Below are positions 49,271 through 61,800 of a stretch of DNA of 64,000 nucleotides, piece by piece. Source of the DNA: Roseburia sp. (GTDB lineage Bacteria; Bacillota; Clostridia; Lachnospirales; Lachnospiraceae); the NCBI GenBank assembly GCA_017549185.1, contig JAFYVJ010000074.1, positions 1-64,000 on the forward strand, in the 5' to 3' direction. Both the position numbers and the translations under genes were made by a program. How positions within the stretch are numbered: position 1 is the stretch's first letter; each line of letters starts with the position of its first letter. The notes under the pieces were generated by a model that saw only the letters and a program-made list of their open reading frames with translations, had not been told where the DNA came from and made no database searches.

Positions 49271-52200
49271 ATGAGTAAAGCTAAACGAATAATATCTGTT
49301 TTATTAGCAATGGTTCTCATGATTACAAATTCTCCTGTGCTTCCGATAGAAGCGGCAGAGAATAGTGATGTCACTACAATTACCGTAGAATCAGTTGGTG
49401 CAAAACCAGGTGATTTAGTAGACGTGGATGTAACAATTGAGAATAATCCGGGAATTCTGGGTGCCGTATTGAAGTTAACATATGATAAGGCTCTGACGTT
49501 GGAAAGTGTAACAGAGGGAGAGGCTTTTGCTGAATTAGAGATGACAAAGCCGGGTAGTTTTTCATATACTGGATGTTCATTTGGCTGGGACGGTATGGAA
49601 GCAACGGATGCAGATGGCGTAATTATGACATTGACTTTTAGAGTGTCAGAAACTGTTGCTAAAAATGAGAAATTAAATATAGCGGTTTCTGCTAAAGTCG
49701 GTGACATCTTCGATGTAAATTCGAATAACATATCAGTTGCATTTGAGAGCGGTCGTGTGATAGTAGTTGATTATGTGCCGGGCGACTTAAATACAGATGA
49801 TGCGGTTAATATGAAAGACGTTGTAGCATTAAGAAGATACATTGTGGGAGACACAGTAGTAATCAATAAACCTGCGGCAGATGTCAACGATGATGGAACA
49901 CCGAATATGAAGGACGTTGTACAGATTCGTCAGCACATAGTAGGCGGATATGGGGTAGTATTAATGCCATCTACCAAGATGTGCGATCATGAAATGGAAC
50001 ATACTGCATACAAGGCTCCGAACTGTACGGAAGCAGGTAATACAGCATATTACTACTGTGCACTTTGCGAACGTTATTTTGCAGATGAAGATGCGGCAAC
50101 GGAATTAACAGAAGATCAGATTGTTATGGAAGCATTAGGACATACGGAAGTAATTGATGAAGCCGTTGCTCCTACTTATACATCAAGTGGATGGACAGAA
50201 GGTTCACATTGTTCGGTATGTAATGAAGTAATCGTAGCACAGCAGGAAGTACCAATGCTTGAAGCAGCTACACATTCTATCAGTTATAGAAATCTTCAGG
50301 GAGCAGCTAACCCGGAACCAACAAGCTACAAAGAGACAGAAGGTTTACTGGAAATGCCGGTACCGGTACGTGCAGGTTATGAATTTAGAGGCTGGTATGA
50401 TGCATCAGTAGGTGGAAATGTGGTGGATTATATTCCGGCGGGAAGAACAAAGGACTATATCTTATATGCACGTTGGGAAGTAGAAGAGTATAGTATTATT
50501 TATTGGGAAGCTCCGGAACATTCGAATGTAACTACATATACGGTAGAAGATAGAGTTATTTTAGGAAACCCTAAGTGGAGTGGTTTGAAGTTTGTTGAGT
50601 GGCAGGATGCAGAAGGTAATGTGTATACTGAGATTCCTAAGGGAACAACAGGAGACTTAGAACTTACTGCAATTTGGAAATTACAAAGAAATATTGCGAT
50701 TCCATCAAAAGAGCAAGAAATAGCATTTGCACAGTTTGATCCGGATACAAACTTGTATTGTTTTGCATACGAAATGGGTACTATTGAACATGTGGTTATT
50801 GATGAACTTAATGCAAATATGCCGAATGCAAAATACCATACCGGTGCAGGTGACTTGGAATTCGGATTAGAGCAGTCATTAACGATTGAAGAAAGTGTTG
50901 CAGATTCTATTGCTGAGACGATATCAAAGTCAGTGTCAAGTTCTACAGAATGGGAAAAGACAAAAGAGCAAGCAAAAGAAAAATCTTGGAATGTAGAAGG
51001 CAGTGTAACAATGGGCTGCGAGTGGGGCGCAGGTGTTAAGGGTAAGTTTGAAGCTACTCTGACTGCTGGAGGCGGTGGAAGTACAAGTACATCTGAGTCA
51101 AAGACAGAGGGTGGTTCATATTCAGAAGATAGTGGTGTTGAAAATGAAGTAGCTACTACCGTTTCTTATTTGGAGTCTATTACATCTACGATTACAGGAA
51201 GTGTTACGGTGGAGAAAGATATGCCGGAAGGCTACTATAGTTATGTACATGCCGGAAATATCAGAGTATTTGGTCTTGTAACATACAATACAGAGACCGG
51301 AAACTATCATTTGAATACTTACAGTCTTTTGGATAATATGCATGAGATGTTATTGTATTATCCGGATGCTGAATCATTGAATAAGCCAACATGCGAGACA
51401 TTACCATATAATGTTCCGATGGATAAGATTTTTGATATGATAGAAAATTGTTATTATGTGGAATATGATGCAAACAGTGGCGACGGTGAAATGGACAGAA
51501 GTGTTCATGCAGTTGGTGGAGAGCAGACTTTGTTGTCAAATGCATTTAGCAAAACAGGCTATAGTTTTGCCGGATGGTTGCATATGGATGAAACCGGTGA
51601 ACCGGCGTACATCTATCAGGATGGTCAGGCAGTATTAGATATTGCAGAAGCTCGAGAAGTTCTTACATTATATGCGAAGTGGGAGCCACATCACTATAGT
51701 ATTACATACAATGCGAATACACCTGCAGGAGCAAGTACTGTTGTAGAAAATATACCGGCATCTACCATGTGTGAATATGATGCGGATGTAACTTTAACTG
51801 AAAAAGTGCCGACACTTACCGGATATACATTTAGCGGATGGTATTTAGACGTAGAATGTACAGAGAAAGTAGGTGATGCAAATCAGACACTTACAAAACC
51901 AAACTATACAGCAGAGGATAATGGAGTAGTCAATGTTTATGCAAAATGGACACCAAATGTTTATAATCTTATTTATAATTTCAATGGTGGTACAGCAGAA
52001 GCAGCAAGTAAGCAGGTAACGTTTGACGATATGTATGGTGAATTTGCAGCTCCGACAAGAGATCAGTTTAGGTTTAAAGGTTGGACTTTAAACGGTCAGT
52101 GGTTAAGTGTAAATGATTATGTACAGATACCGGAAGACCATACAATTGATGCACAGTGGCTTAGAACAGCATCTACCGTACGGTTTAGATCGGGACATTC

Positions 52201-52585
52201 GGGTGAGATAAGAGTTACTGAGGATGATAAAGTTTATGAAGAGATTTCACCTGATTTTAACAGAGATGCATTACTGGAAGAAGGATATAACAGAATTAAA
52301 CTTGTACTTACTTTCTATGTAAGAGAGGTAAATGACGGATATCAGGATTTATGGATTTACTCAGACAATCTTGGAACCAAGCATACTTCGAAAACGGACA
52401 TGGAGACTTCTGACAAGGATTCATGGCATAAGCATGAGTACACATTCTGGTTAAATTTAGCTAATCTTGAAACAGATGGTGGATTTACAATTGAATGGGG
52501 TGCAAATGGATCCGGTGCTGATACTTGGAGATTAGGTGAGACAACTTTCAAGATGACAGCTGAATATGTAAATGAAGGTGCTTAA
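49271..52585 (+). CDS. Secreted cohesin-dockerin protein with InlB repeats and pore-former-like segment
   Basis: 1104 residues. A signal peptide (1 to about 30) is followed by a cohesin (about 36-165) and a type I dockerin (169-233) with two calcium-loop repeats (GDLNTDDAVNMKDVVALRRY and DVNDDGTPNMKDVVQIRQH). Cys-pair repeats follow (CALCERYF, HCSVCNEV), then InlB-type repeats (GYEFRGWYD, GYSFAGWLH, GYTFSGWYLD). Residues about 530-680 hold long alternating Ser/Thr strands around a Gly-rich stretch, somewhat like the membrane-insertion region of aerolysin-type toxins. That last reading is weak. AAAGGAAA precedes ATG 49271. It probably docks on the double-cohesin protein encoded upstream. Confidence 0.8.
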   Translation: MSKAKRIISVLLAMVLMITNSPVLPIEAAENSDVTTITVESVGAKPGDLVDVDVTIENNPGILGAVLKLTYDKALTLESVTEGEAFAELEMTKPGSFSYTGCSFGWDGMEATDADGVIMTLTFRVSETVAKNEKLNIAVSAKVGDIFDVNSNNISVAFESGRVIVVDYVPGDLNTDDAVNMKDVVALRRYIVGDTVVINKPAADVNDDGTPNMKDVVQIRQHIVGGYGVVLMPSTKMCDHEMEHTAYKAPNCTEAGNTAYYYCALCERYFADEDAATELTEDQIVMEALGHTEVIDEAVAPTYTSSGWTEGSHCSVCNEVIVAQQEVPMLEAATHSISYRNLQGAANPEPTSYKETEGLLEMPVPVRAGYEFRGWYDASVGGNVVDYIPAGRTKDYILYARWEVEEYSIIYWEAPEHSNVTTYTVEDRVILGNPKWSGLKFVEWQDAEGNVYTEIPKGTTGDLELTAIWKLQRNIAIPSKEQEIAFAQFDPDTNLYCFAYEMGTIEHVVIDELNANMPNAKYHTGAGDLEFGLEQSLTIEESVADSIAETISKSVSSSTEWEKTKEQAKEKSWNVEGSVTMGCEWGAGVKGKFEATLTAGGGGSTSTSESKTEGGSYSEDSGVENEVATTVSYLESITSTITGSVTVEKDMPEGYYSYVHAGNIRVFGLVTYNTETGNYHLNTYSLLDNMHEMLLYYPDAESLNKPTCETLPYNVPMDKIFDMIENCYYVEYDANSGDGEMDRSVHAVGGEQTLLSNAFSKTGYSFAGWLHMDETGEPAYIYQDGQAVLDIAEAREVLTLYAKWEPHHYSITYNANTPAGASTVVENIPASTMCEYDADVTLTEKVPTLTGYTFSGWYLDVECTEKVGDANQTLTKPNYTAEDNGVVNVYAKWTPNVYNLIYNFNGGTAEAASKQVTFDDMYGEFAAPTRDQFRFKGWTLNGQWLSVNDYVQIPEDHTIDAQWLRTASTVRFRSGHSGEIRVTEDDKVYEEISPDFNRDALLEEGYNRIKLVLTFYVREVNDGYQDLWIYSDNLGTKHTSKTDMETSDKDSWHKHEYTFWLNLANLETDGGFTIEWGANGSGADTWRLGETTFKMTAEYVNEGA

Positions 52586-52644
52586 TTCAGTTTAGTAATT
52601 CTGAAAAGATAGAAAATTGAGTGCTTGAAGGTAAAATAAAAGGT

Positions 52645-52685
52645 GACCGCTTTAACGATCAAAATCGTTAAGGCGGTCGTTTTTT
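52645..52685 (+). terminator. Terminator after the cohesin-dockerin gene
   Basis: GACCGCTTTAACGAT and ATCGTTAAGGCGGTC pair (one G-U) around CAAA, followed by T. Confidence 0.9.
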
Positions 52686-52707
52686 GCATATTGCAGTTGA
52701 CTCTCTC

Positions 52708-52759
52708 AAAAGTGCATTTCGCTCCAAAATATAAAAATGAATGCTTGGATTGCTATAAT
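52708..52759 (+). promoter_or_regulatory. Promoter with GTRCATTTCGCTCCAAAAT element, copy 2
   Basis: GTGCATTTCGCTCCAAAAT, again preceded by AAAA, ends 23 bases before TATAAT (52754-52759). TATAATTAC is also shared with copy 1. It drives the giant repeat protein. Confidence 0.65.
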
Positions 52760-52856
52760 TACTATGAGTCATTATAGAGATGTATTTCTAAAGTACAGCT
52801 TAATAATTAAGAGATAAATAACGATAGAAAGCATCCATAAATTAGGAGGAAGAGGT

Positions 52857-55800
52857 ATGAAAACACGAAGATTGCTTGCAATTGTACTTTGTTTTGTAAT
52901 GCTTTTTAGCGATGCAATAAGTACATTTGCATCAACCACATCCGGTGAAAGCATAGACGTTACAGAGTTATCGGATACAGGTGTGACGAGTACGGAGGAG
53001 GATGAATCTCTGACTGAGTCTGAAACTGTGGAAGATATGAGCACAATGGAAGAAGATACGGACACGACGGAAGAAGCGGGAACGGAGTCGGGAAATGAAC
53101 CGGAATCAGCTACAGAGGTTGTGACTGCATATTATCAGGAAAATAATGCAACAGTGGCAGAATTTGGCTTGTTTACAAATTTTGGTGATGCATTAAAGGC
53201 AATCAATGATTATCTTACATTAAATCCGGAGAGTATCGGAACAATGTACTTAGACATGTTAGCAGATGTGAGTGTTTCAGAAGCCGATTTGGTGATTGAA
53301 TCTTCAATTGCCGGATTGGTTTTGAATTTGAATGGACATATGCTGATGGTAGAAGATTACTTGGATGTTCAAGCTGATATTTATGGCGGAGATACGAAAG
53401 GTCAGATTTTGGCGGTAGCAGATAGCAGCATCAGTATACGCCCATCAGGAACAGGAAACACAGCATCCTGTACAGTTGTTGAAAATGTTGAAATTTTATT
53501 TGAGGGTGAAGAACGCACAGGTTACGTGAAAATAGGACGAATGTCTGAAGAAGGAGAATTGTTGGATGATGCGATGCTTTTGAGCAATGTTTTGATTTCC
53601 AATGCAAAAGACGTTGTTCTGGAAGGGCAGACTGCGATTCAAAGTACAGCACCGAACACATATGCCCTTAATGCAGAGAATATTACTTTTTCAAATGCCA
53701 ATGAAGAAAGTGAGATAGAACAGTTCTTTACAATATCGGTTCCGGTAAACTGTGAGATTCTCGAATGGAATGGAAATGGTATAGTAGATAAAGTGGTGGT
53801 TGCGGATTCACTTGTTGGTCTTGCTGGAAGTAATTTGTATGTGAATGAACAGCTTACGGTAAATGATATCCAGGTGACCAGAGGAGAGGACAAACGTGAT
53901 AGTTTTACAATTGCTAACCGTTATTTACATAAAGCAGATGGTGAATTGGAATCAAAGGCTGTTATTATAATAAATGGAAACATTACTTATGAAGAAGGTA
54001 TGGAATCTCCAATTATGTTTTGCAAGGAGTATGCGATTTGGGAAACAGAAAGTAATGGGGAAGATTCTCAGATAGTAAGTGAGGGATATGTTTATTACGA
54101 GCAAGGCGAAGTAATTGCTACAGCCCCACTTGCAGATAGAAGCCTTATGTATGTTGATAATGAGGAACGTGAAGATAAACTGTTTGTATCAAGGGATTCG
54201 GAAGGAAAACTTATTGCAGAGAAATTAGCGGTAGAAGTGGCTTTCTGGAATGATGAATACGAGCAGTACGAAAAAAGTTTGGCATATGCTTCCTGGGATT
54301 TAGCAGTAGAAGGTATGAAAGCAGAATTTAATAAATTTGCGGGGCAGTATATTATTACAATTTATGAGGATATTAAACTTACAAATAATGTAGAATTACC
54401 GGAATATATGAGATCTATTTGTATAGAGCCGGACTGGGAAGAAGTTGGAACATTTGATGAAATTAATTTTGTAAATATGGACTTTAATGGACATTCGATT
54501 TTAGCAAATGGTACGATTATTTGGTCAGAGGCGATTACTATGACAAACAGTGCCGAGACAAATGCAGAAGTTAATATTTGTTCTGAGGATGGCTTTTTCG
54601 TAGAGACACTTTGTTTAAAATCAGGAGAAATTGAATGGCCGGTATCAGAATATACATTCAATAAAGGTGTAAATATTAATGCACCAAAAGGTTTTGTAGA
54701 TTTAAGTATATACGAAGTCGATACAACGACACATATATTGGATGCCGAAGTTACGGCACAGTGGGTTAGTGTAGAGAGCGGAGCATGGAAAGTTACAGAC
54801 TTTACCCTTGTGGAAAGTGAAAATAATACTTACATTAAAGAGGGCGGAAATCTTACCGTAACCGGAACTACTATCATAACCGGAGGCAACGGTATTGAAG
54901 TGCGTGGTAAGTTACAATTAGGGGATGTATTTGTAAAGGCAAATAGCAAAAATCCGGCTGCAAATCTGAGGTTAGAAATTGGAAAAGTATATGATGCAGA
55001 TAAGAATAATGAGCATTTATATACCGGTGAAGTGATATTTACAGGCACCATCACCGCAGAAGAATCTGCTTCGGATATAATCAGTATCAGTAAAAATGAG
55101 ATTTATGTAAGCAATATACGTGGTGAAGAAGTGTATGCACAGGAAGTGTCTTATACGAGTGGGGAAGAACTTGCTGTGATAAAAAATAGTTCCATTACAT
55201 CTGACAAGTTTGCTTTGAATATTCCGGATACATTCCTTAGTATCTCCGGAGAGAGATTAAAAGTGAGCACAGTAGCGTTACAGGCAGCTTTTTATGATGA
55301 AAGCGAGGACAAAATCATTACGTTTCGTTATGAAACCTTGAAAGATGCATTTGTACAAATGGAAAATGATTTTGGTGGTAGGGAGGGATTATATACCATT
55401 ACCCTTATAAAAGATATTAAGATATCAGAAGATATGGTAGTACCATCTTTTATAACTGAGCTTGTTTTAGAGGCGGCCATTTCCAATAAAATAGACTTAA
55501 ATGGTTATACTATTTCATCTAATGGAACATATGAATTGAGAGAAAGTCTTGAAATTATAAGTACAGCAGAAGAAAAGGGACAAATTATTTCTAATGCAGT
55601 AACCAGTGAAAGTACAGATGTTTACGGGGCAGTTGTTATAGCACAGACTGTTTTAGAAAATGTTGATGTAGTAGCACAGAATGGTGTCGTACAGCTTTGG
55701 GCAGATGGAACAGAAGGTATAGTAGTAGGTGATATTATTGCCAATACGGTAGATGTTTCCGGTAAGTGGAGTGTAGAAAATCTTTCCATCGCAGGTGGCA

Positions 55801-58800
55801 AATTCTATAATCGTGCAAATACACTTTTGGTATGTGATACATTTACACAGACAGAAAAAGGACTTACTTATTTAGAAGGAACTTCTGTATTGGTTGTAAA
55901 GAAAGAAGCGGTAATAAATAATCTGTATATAACAGATTGTGCATACCTCTATCGTGCAAACGAAGCTAAAATACAGATAAACGGAAAAGTAGAGCGTCAG
56001 AACGAATTTGCGAATCTATGTTTTGGTATTTACGAAGAAACAGAAGAAAGCTGGACATTTATCACGTTAGAGAGAAACGAAGTTCTGTTTACGACTGATA
56101 TCGAAGAGTTTCCAACAGAATGGCTCTGTTTTGTACAGGATGAGGAGAATGCAAAATATGAGTCAGCATATCAGGTAGAAAATGAAGATGGTGTGTATGA
56201 AGTATTAGTAGGTGGTAATTGGATTTTAGTATCGTCTTTGATTACAATCGGAGATGAATCGAAACAACAGGAATTGGCTTCGTTTAATACATGGTCAGAA
56301 GCAATCAAATATATCAATGATTTGGCAAATCCAAATATCGGTTATGTGATTGAATTGACAGAGGATATTAATGCAGATGATAAATTAGAACTTCCGGAAA
56401 ATGTGTTGGAACTTATCGTATGTAGTGGAATAGAAGAACAGGTAACATTAACTTGTGAGGAAAGTGATATTACCATAACAGCAGATACCTGTTTTGAAAA
56501 TGTCAAATTAGTAGGTATTATTGACATAGAAGTAGAGGATGGTCAATTATTACTTGCAGGGGTAACAGCAGATTTTGGTAAGGTTGAAGGTAATGGAGAG
56601 AATATTCTTGCAGTTACAAGAGGTTCTAGTATAACTGTAGAAAAGATTACCGATTTAGCAGAACTTGCGTTGGATACATCTGTTTTGATTGTAGAAAAAG
56701 AATTTGCTGAGGTAGAAGAACTGCATATGCAGGGAAGTACCTTAAAAGCAAATGGTAAGATTGCAATGAATGATATTGTTTCTTACGATGACAAAAACCA
56801 GATTATTACAAAAGAAAATGTTTTAAAGATTAAAGGTACCATTAGCGGAGTTGGGGCAGGCGAAGTAAATGTAGCAGCAGATTATAGCATTGGTGAGGCT
56901 GCAAAAGGAAAAGAAATTATCGACAGTATTCGTGCATATGCGATTGATATCGTAGTAGAGTCTAATAATGGAGTCTATACGACAGAAACAAAACTTCTCG
57001 AGGCGGAAAACGCAGCATCTGCGTGGTTTGTTGTGGGAAGTAAGTATGACGATGAGACCGGAGATAGAATTGCTATTGAAAGTCTGACACATAAAAAGGG
57101 AAATGCAAATAGTATTTATTATGGCAGACAGACTGTAGAAAAGAAAGCTGTCAGCGTAAGAGTATTAGACTGGGATGCGGCTGATTGGGTTTTATTCAAT
57201 AGCTATGCAACTTTGGAAGATGCTTTTGATGCGATTGAAGACAAGGATGATAATGAAGCAATCTACTATATCACATTAGCAGAAGATGTTGTGTTAGATG
57301 CTTTTGAAACACCGGAAAGTGCTGTACAGATTCAGATTTGGGCAGGAAAAGAAGATCTTACGATTACTTATGATGAAGAGATGGTGTTAAATTCTCATTT
57401 ATTATTAGGTAATATTATCTTAAATCCGGATTCAGAAGAGGGTAGTATTGATTTGGGTGAATATGGTCTTGATCTTCTTTGTGGAACTACGTTGGCAGAA
57501 GGATGCGAGATTACTTCTGTTACAGGTAATGGTGTAGATAGTAATTCTGTATTTAATGTCCATAATACCGTATTTACCATTTCAGGTGATATTGTAGAAG
57601 TGGGTGAAATCTGGATTCAGAGTGCCGAATTAATCGTAGAAGGTGCGGTTGATACAGGTAATCTCATGGGTTGGGTTGATACTACTTTGACGGATACGCA
57701 GAAAGTACCGACATTAGTAGGTACTGCTGAAGTATCAAAACCCGGTAAAAAGATTACAGATATTAAAACGCAGATTACAATTAGAGGTGAAGTATGTTGT
57801 AACAGAGATACAGTTACCATCGCTTTACGAGAAGAAAAATCTGCTGGCAAATACGAATATATTGATTTTTCTAAAGTAGATGAAGATATGTGGGATGCCG
57901 GTGTACAGCTCGTAAATGCACCAAAAGCAGATTCCATGATGATTGTGGTATCTGAGCAAAATATGGATGACGAGGCATATGTATCTGCGAAGGCAAATGG
58001 TTATATTGTCTGCCAGCATGAAGATAATATAGGGGTTATTTTAGGATATGAGAAGTCTTATGGAAAAGAGACAGTAAAGGTTTATTCCGGTTATCGTACA
58101 TTTGAGGAAGCAATTACCCAGATTAATGCATTGGCAGTGAAACAGGAATATGAAATTTTATTACAGCCTGGAATATCCGGAATGTCACAAGAAGCACCGA
58201 TCACGTTTAAAATGCCAAAGGCAAACGTGATGGAATCTTTGGTTATTAAAGCAGAGAGTGAGGAAGTAATTGATTTATATTATAAAGGTAATATTACTCT
58301 GACTAGTGACTTGCGTGTAGAAAGCGTGGCATTCAGACAGGCAGATAAAAATGGTAAGGCATATGGAAAGAAAGATATGCCTGCAGCCGTAACTATTTCT
58401 ACAGCAGGAAATGATGTAACCTTTATAGGAGAAGTTATTTTTAATACACCGATTAAGTTAGATGGTAAGAAGAAAGGCAATTTGAATATTGTAGGTACAG
58501 ATGCAGGTATTCTTCTTACAGAGACTTATAATGCAACAGATAGTGTATTTGGTTCTATTACAAATTTTGCAGAAGTGAATGTAGTAAATGCAGTAGTAGA
58601 AGAAGAGGAAGTAAGGGGTATTTTCCTTGCACAGTTTGGTAAAACAGCACCTACATTTAGTGCGGCAGCATTAAATGTATATGACAATGCTTATTTAGGA
58701 GTAGTTTCAAGTACTAATAAAGCAAAATTAACAGTTACTGATTTGACAGTATCAAACGGTAATGTGTCTGTAGATGGTACCGTTACTGCTAAGAATACCA

Positions 58801-61800
58801 AGATGTATGGTGAATCAGCAGTGGATGCATTTGGTAAGATGACATTAACAAATGTAACATTAAATGATACATCAGCCATTAGAGGTGATGCAGATGTTAC
58901 GATTAGTGGTACATTGATATGTAATACGCCAAATGCTGTATTGCGATCAAAACAGAAATCAGCAAAGAATCTGAAACCGGGACTTAATATTAAAGGAAAG
59001 GTCTTATTAAGTGATCCATCTTATAAGATTAATGTTGAAGTAGAAGGATATGATACGGATAACTTAGTGAAGTTAACAGATGCACCAAAAGCAAGTGGTT
59101 TGCTACTGACTGCTAAGAGTGCTACGACAGAGATGTTCGTACCATCAGAAAAAAATGCCGGTAAGAATGCTTATCCGGAAAATAAGAACGGATATATATT
59201 GGCAAAATCCGGTACAGGCATTTATGTATATTACGGTAATACTTTAGCTGTAGAAGTGAGCAGAGAAGGTGAAGTACTTGGATATTACAACACTGTAAAA
59301 GATGCTGTAAAAGCAATCGATGCTTGGAAAGAGAAAGAAGCCGTTTATGTATTGAGATTCCTAAATGAAGTGGGAGATGAAGAATCACCGGTTGCAATGA
59401 CGATGCCTAAGAATGCAAAAGAGATTGTACTCCAAAGTGAGGAGGAGCTTTATTTAACAGGAAATTTGAAATTAAATGCTTCACCGGTGTTGACCTTATT
59501 GGCGGATACGGTAATAACAGGAAATGTATCCGGAAAGGGAATACTTAATATTGGAAGAGACGTAACCGTTATGGTAAATGGCAGTTTTGCTGCTAATAAT
59601 GTAGTCTTTAACGGAGAAAGTGTATTAGATGCACAGAAAAATAAAGTAACTATTGGTGCAGTTGAAAATAACGGAAGCGAAAATCAGATTATTTATGGTA
59701 AAGATAAAGCCGGAGCACCGAATTTAACTATTAAAGGGATGGTAAGCGGTGAAAGTGAAAATCCGATTTTATTGAAGCTTATGTCAAGTAACATGAATTA
59801 TAAGAAGTATAAGCTTAGTAAAGAAAATGGACAGGTAAAATTAGATAATAAGCAAAAGATTGCTTCTATTGAAAAAGCTGCTCTTTCTAATTTTATAATA
59901 GCAATTAACAGTGATAGTTTAGATGTCAGACAGGTAGTGAAAGCAAATAAGGGTATATACTACTATGGTGAGAGTGGAATAACTTTGGAAATATATGATG
60001 ATGAAACATATGTTGGTACATCAGTATGTCTTGACTATGCACAGGCTATTAATGAAATAAATGCAATAGCGGATAAGACAGCAAGTTATCATATCTGTTT
60101 TGATAGTATTGAAGATACAAATATAACAGATAAAAAGCCAGTAAGTGCTATTATAATGCCAAAAGCAAATGTAGCGGCTGAAGTTAAGATTATTTCTAAC
60201 AGCAATGATGGTGGAATGGAATTTACGGGCAATATTACGTATGCAGGTATTTTAGGTCTTGTAAACTGCGAATTAAAGGTGGATAAGATTAGCAGTGTGA
60301 AAGAGCTGATATTAGAAGATACCAAGCTTATTACCGCTGGTGATGTGAAAGTCGGAGATGTGGTAGTAGAAGGAAAAAGTACATGGGATGCGTTTGGAGC
60401 AACAACGATTGCAAATCTGGATGTAACAGGAGCTGAGTTTATAACAGGAGATAATTCAGAGGGTAGTTATCTTGCATCAAAACAGAACGCTAAAGGTGAT
60501 TCTACATTTACGATAACAGGAAATGTGAAGGGTGTAAGTGTATGGAAAGTAATAAAAGCTGATGCAAAGGATACAACAGACAATAAAAATCGTTATATTA
60601 CAGATTATAAGGATGAGAGTCTTGTAATTGCCAAAGCGGCAGGTGCAGACAGATTCCTGGCAGAGTCATTTGTAAAAGCAGAAGGCATCCGTGCATATAA
60701 GGATATTAAGAATGCGGTTAGAAATGGTGATGCAGAAGAAATGAAGGTATTGCTTGCATACAACGATACTGAGACATATACAAAGTCATTTGAAGAAGCG
60801 ATTAAATTAATCGATAATATCGGTAATAAAGAAGGCGAATATGAGATTACTTTCTTAAGTGAGGAGGAAGAAGTTACTACGAAAATAGCAAGTGCATATG
60901 GTGCATTAACGCTTCCGAAGAAAGCAGCAAGTGTACATATTATGGGTATGCCTGATAGCGATGGTAATCCGTCTACCACACTTAAGTATACCGGAACAAT
61001 GAAGACAACAGTAGACCTTATCTTTTCAAATATTATTTTAACAGAGGGTAAGGTAGACAAAGTCTCCGGAAGATTTGTTCCAAGTTATGCGGTAACACCT
61101 GTTATGTCTAATGCACAGGCAGAGATTCGCTTCGCAGAAGGTGCATTAACATTAAAAGAGACAAATAACGAAGATGCAGCAGACCTTGTATTTACTTCTG
61201 TAAGTGGTAAAGGTAATCTTTTAATTAGTGACAGAACTGCAAAAGTAGAAGGTGCATTAGCTGCAAATATTCTTACTGTAAATAATGCTAGTGTTGAAGT
61301 AGAAAATGATGTGAAAGTAACTACACTACATATTGCAGATAATGCTGCATTAGAGACTGCTGGCAAATTTACAGCCAAAGATGTATATGTTTTAAATATG
61401 GCAGAAAATGAACAGCGTTATGCAGTGGTAGATGCAGATAGTGTAATTACAATTACAAACGTGAGTGGTGAAGAGTCCGGTGATGGTTTATTAATCGTAA
61501 CAAACCGTACACAGGATAAAGACGCTTCACAGTTAACCATTAGTGGTCTGGTTCTTGGCACAGAAGTAGATGTGGCAATGAACATTTACGATGATGGTGA
61601 GTATCGTGAAATGACTGCAGAGGATATTGCAGAAATTCTTATAACAGATGAAAAAGAAATACCGGTTAAAGAACAGGCGTTGATAATCGGTAAGAAGTTA
61701 TCATCCGGCAATATCGGTGTAGCTGCATTTGATGAGAAAGAAAAATGCTGGATAGAGTTAGCAGAAATTTCAACTTATGCACAGGATGGTAACGTATACA

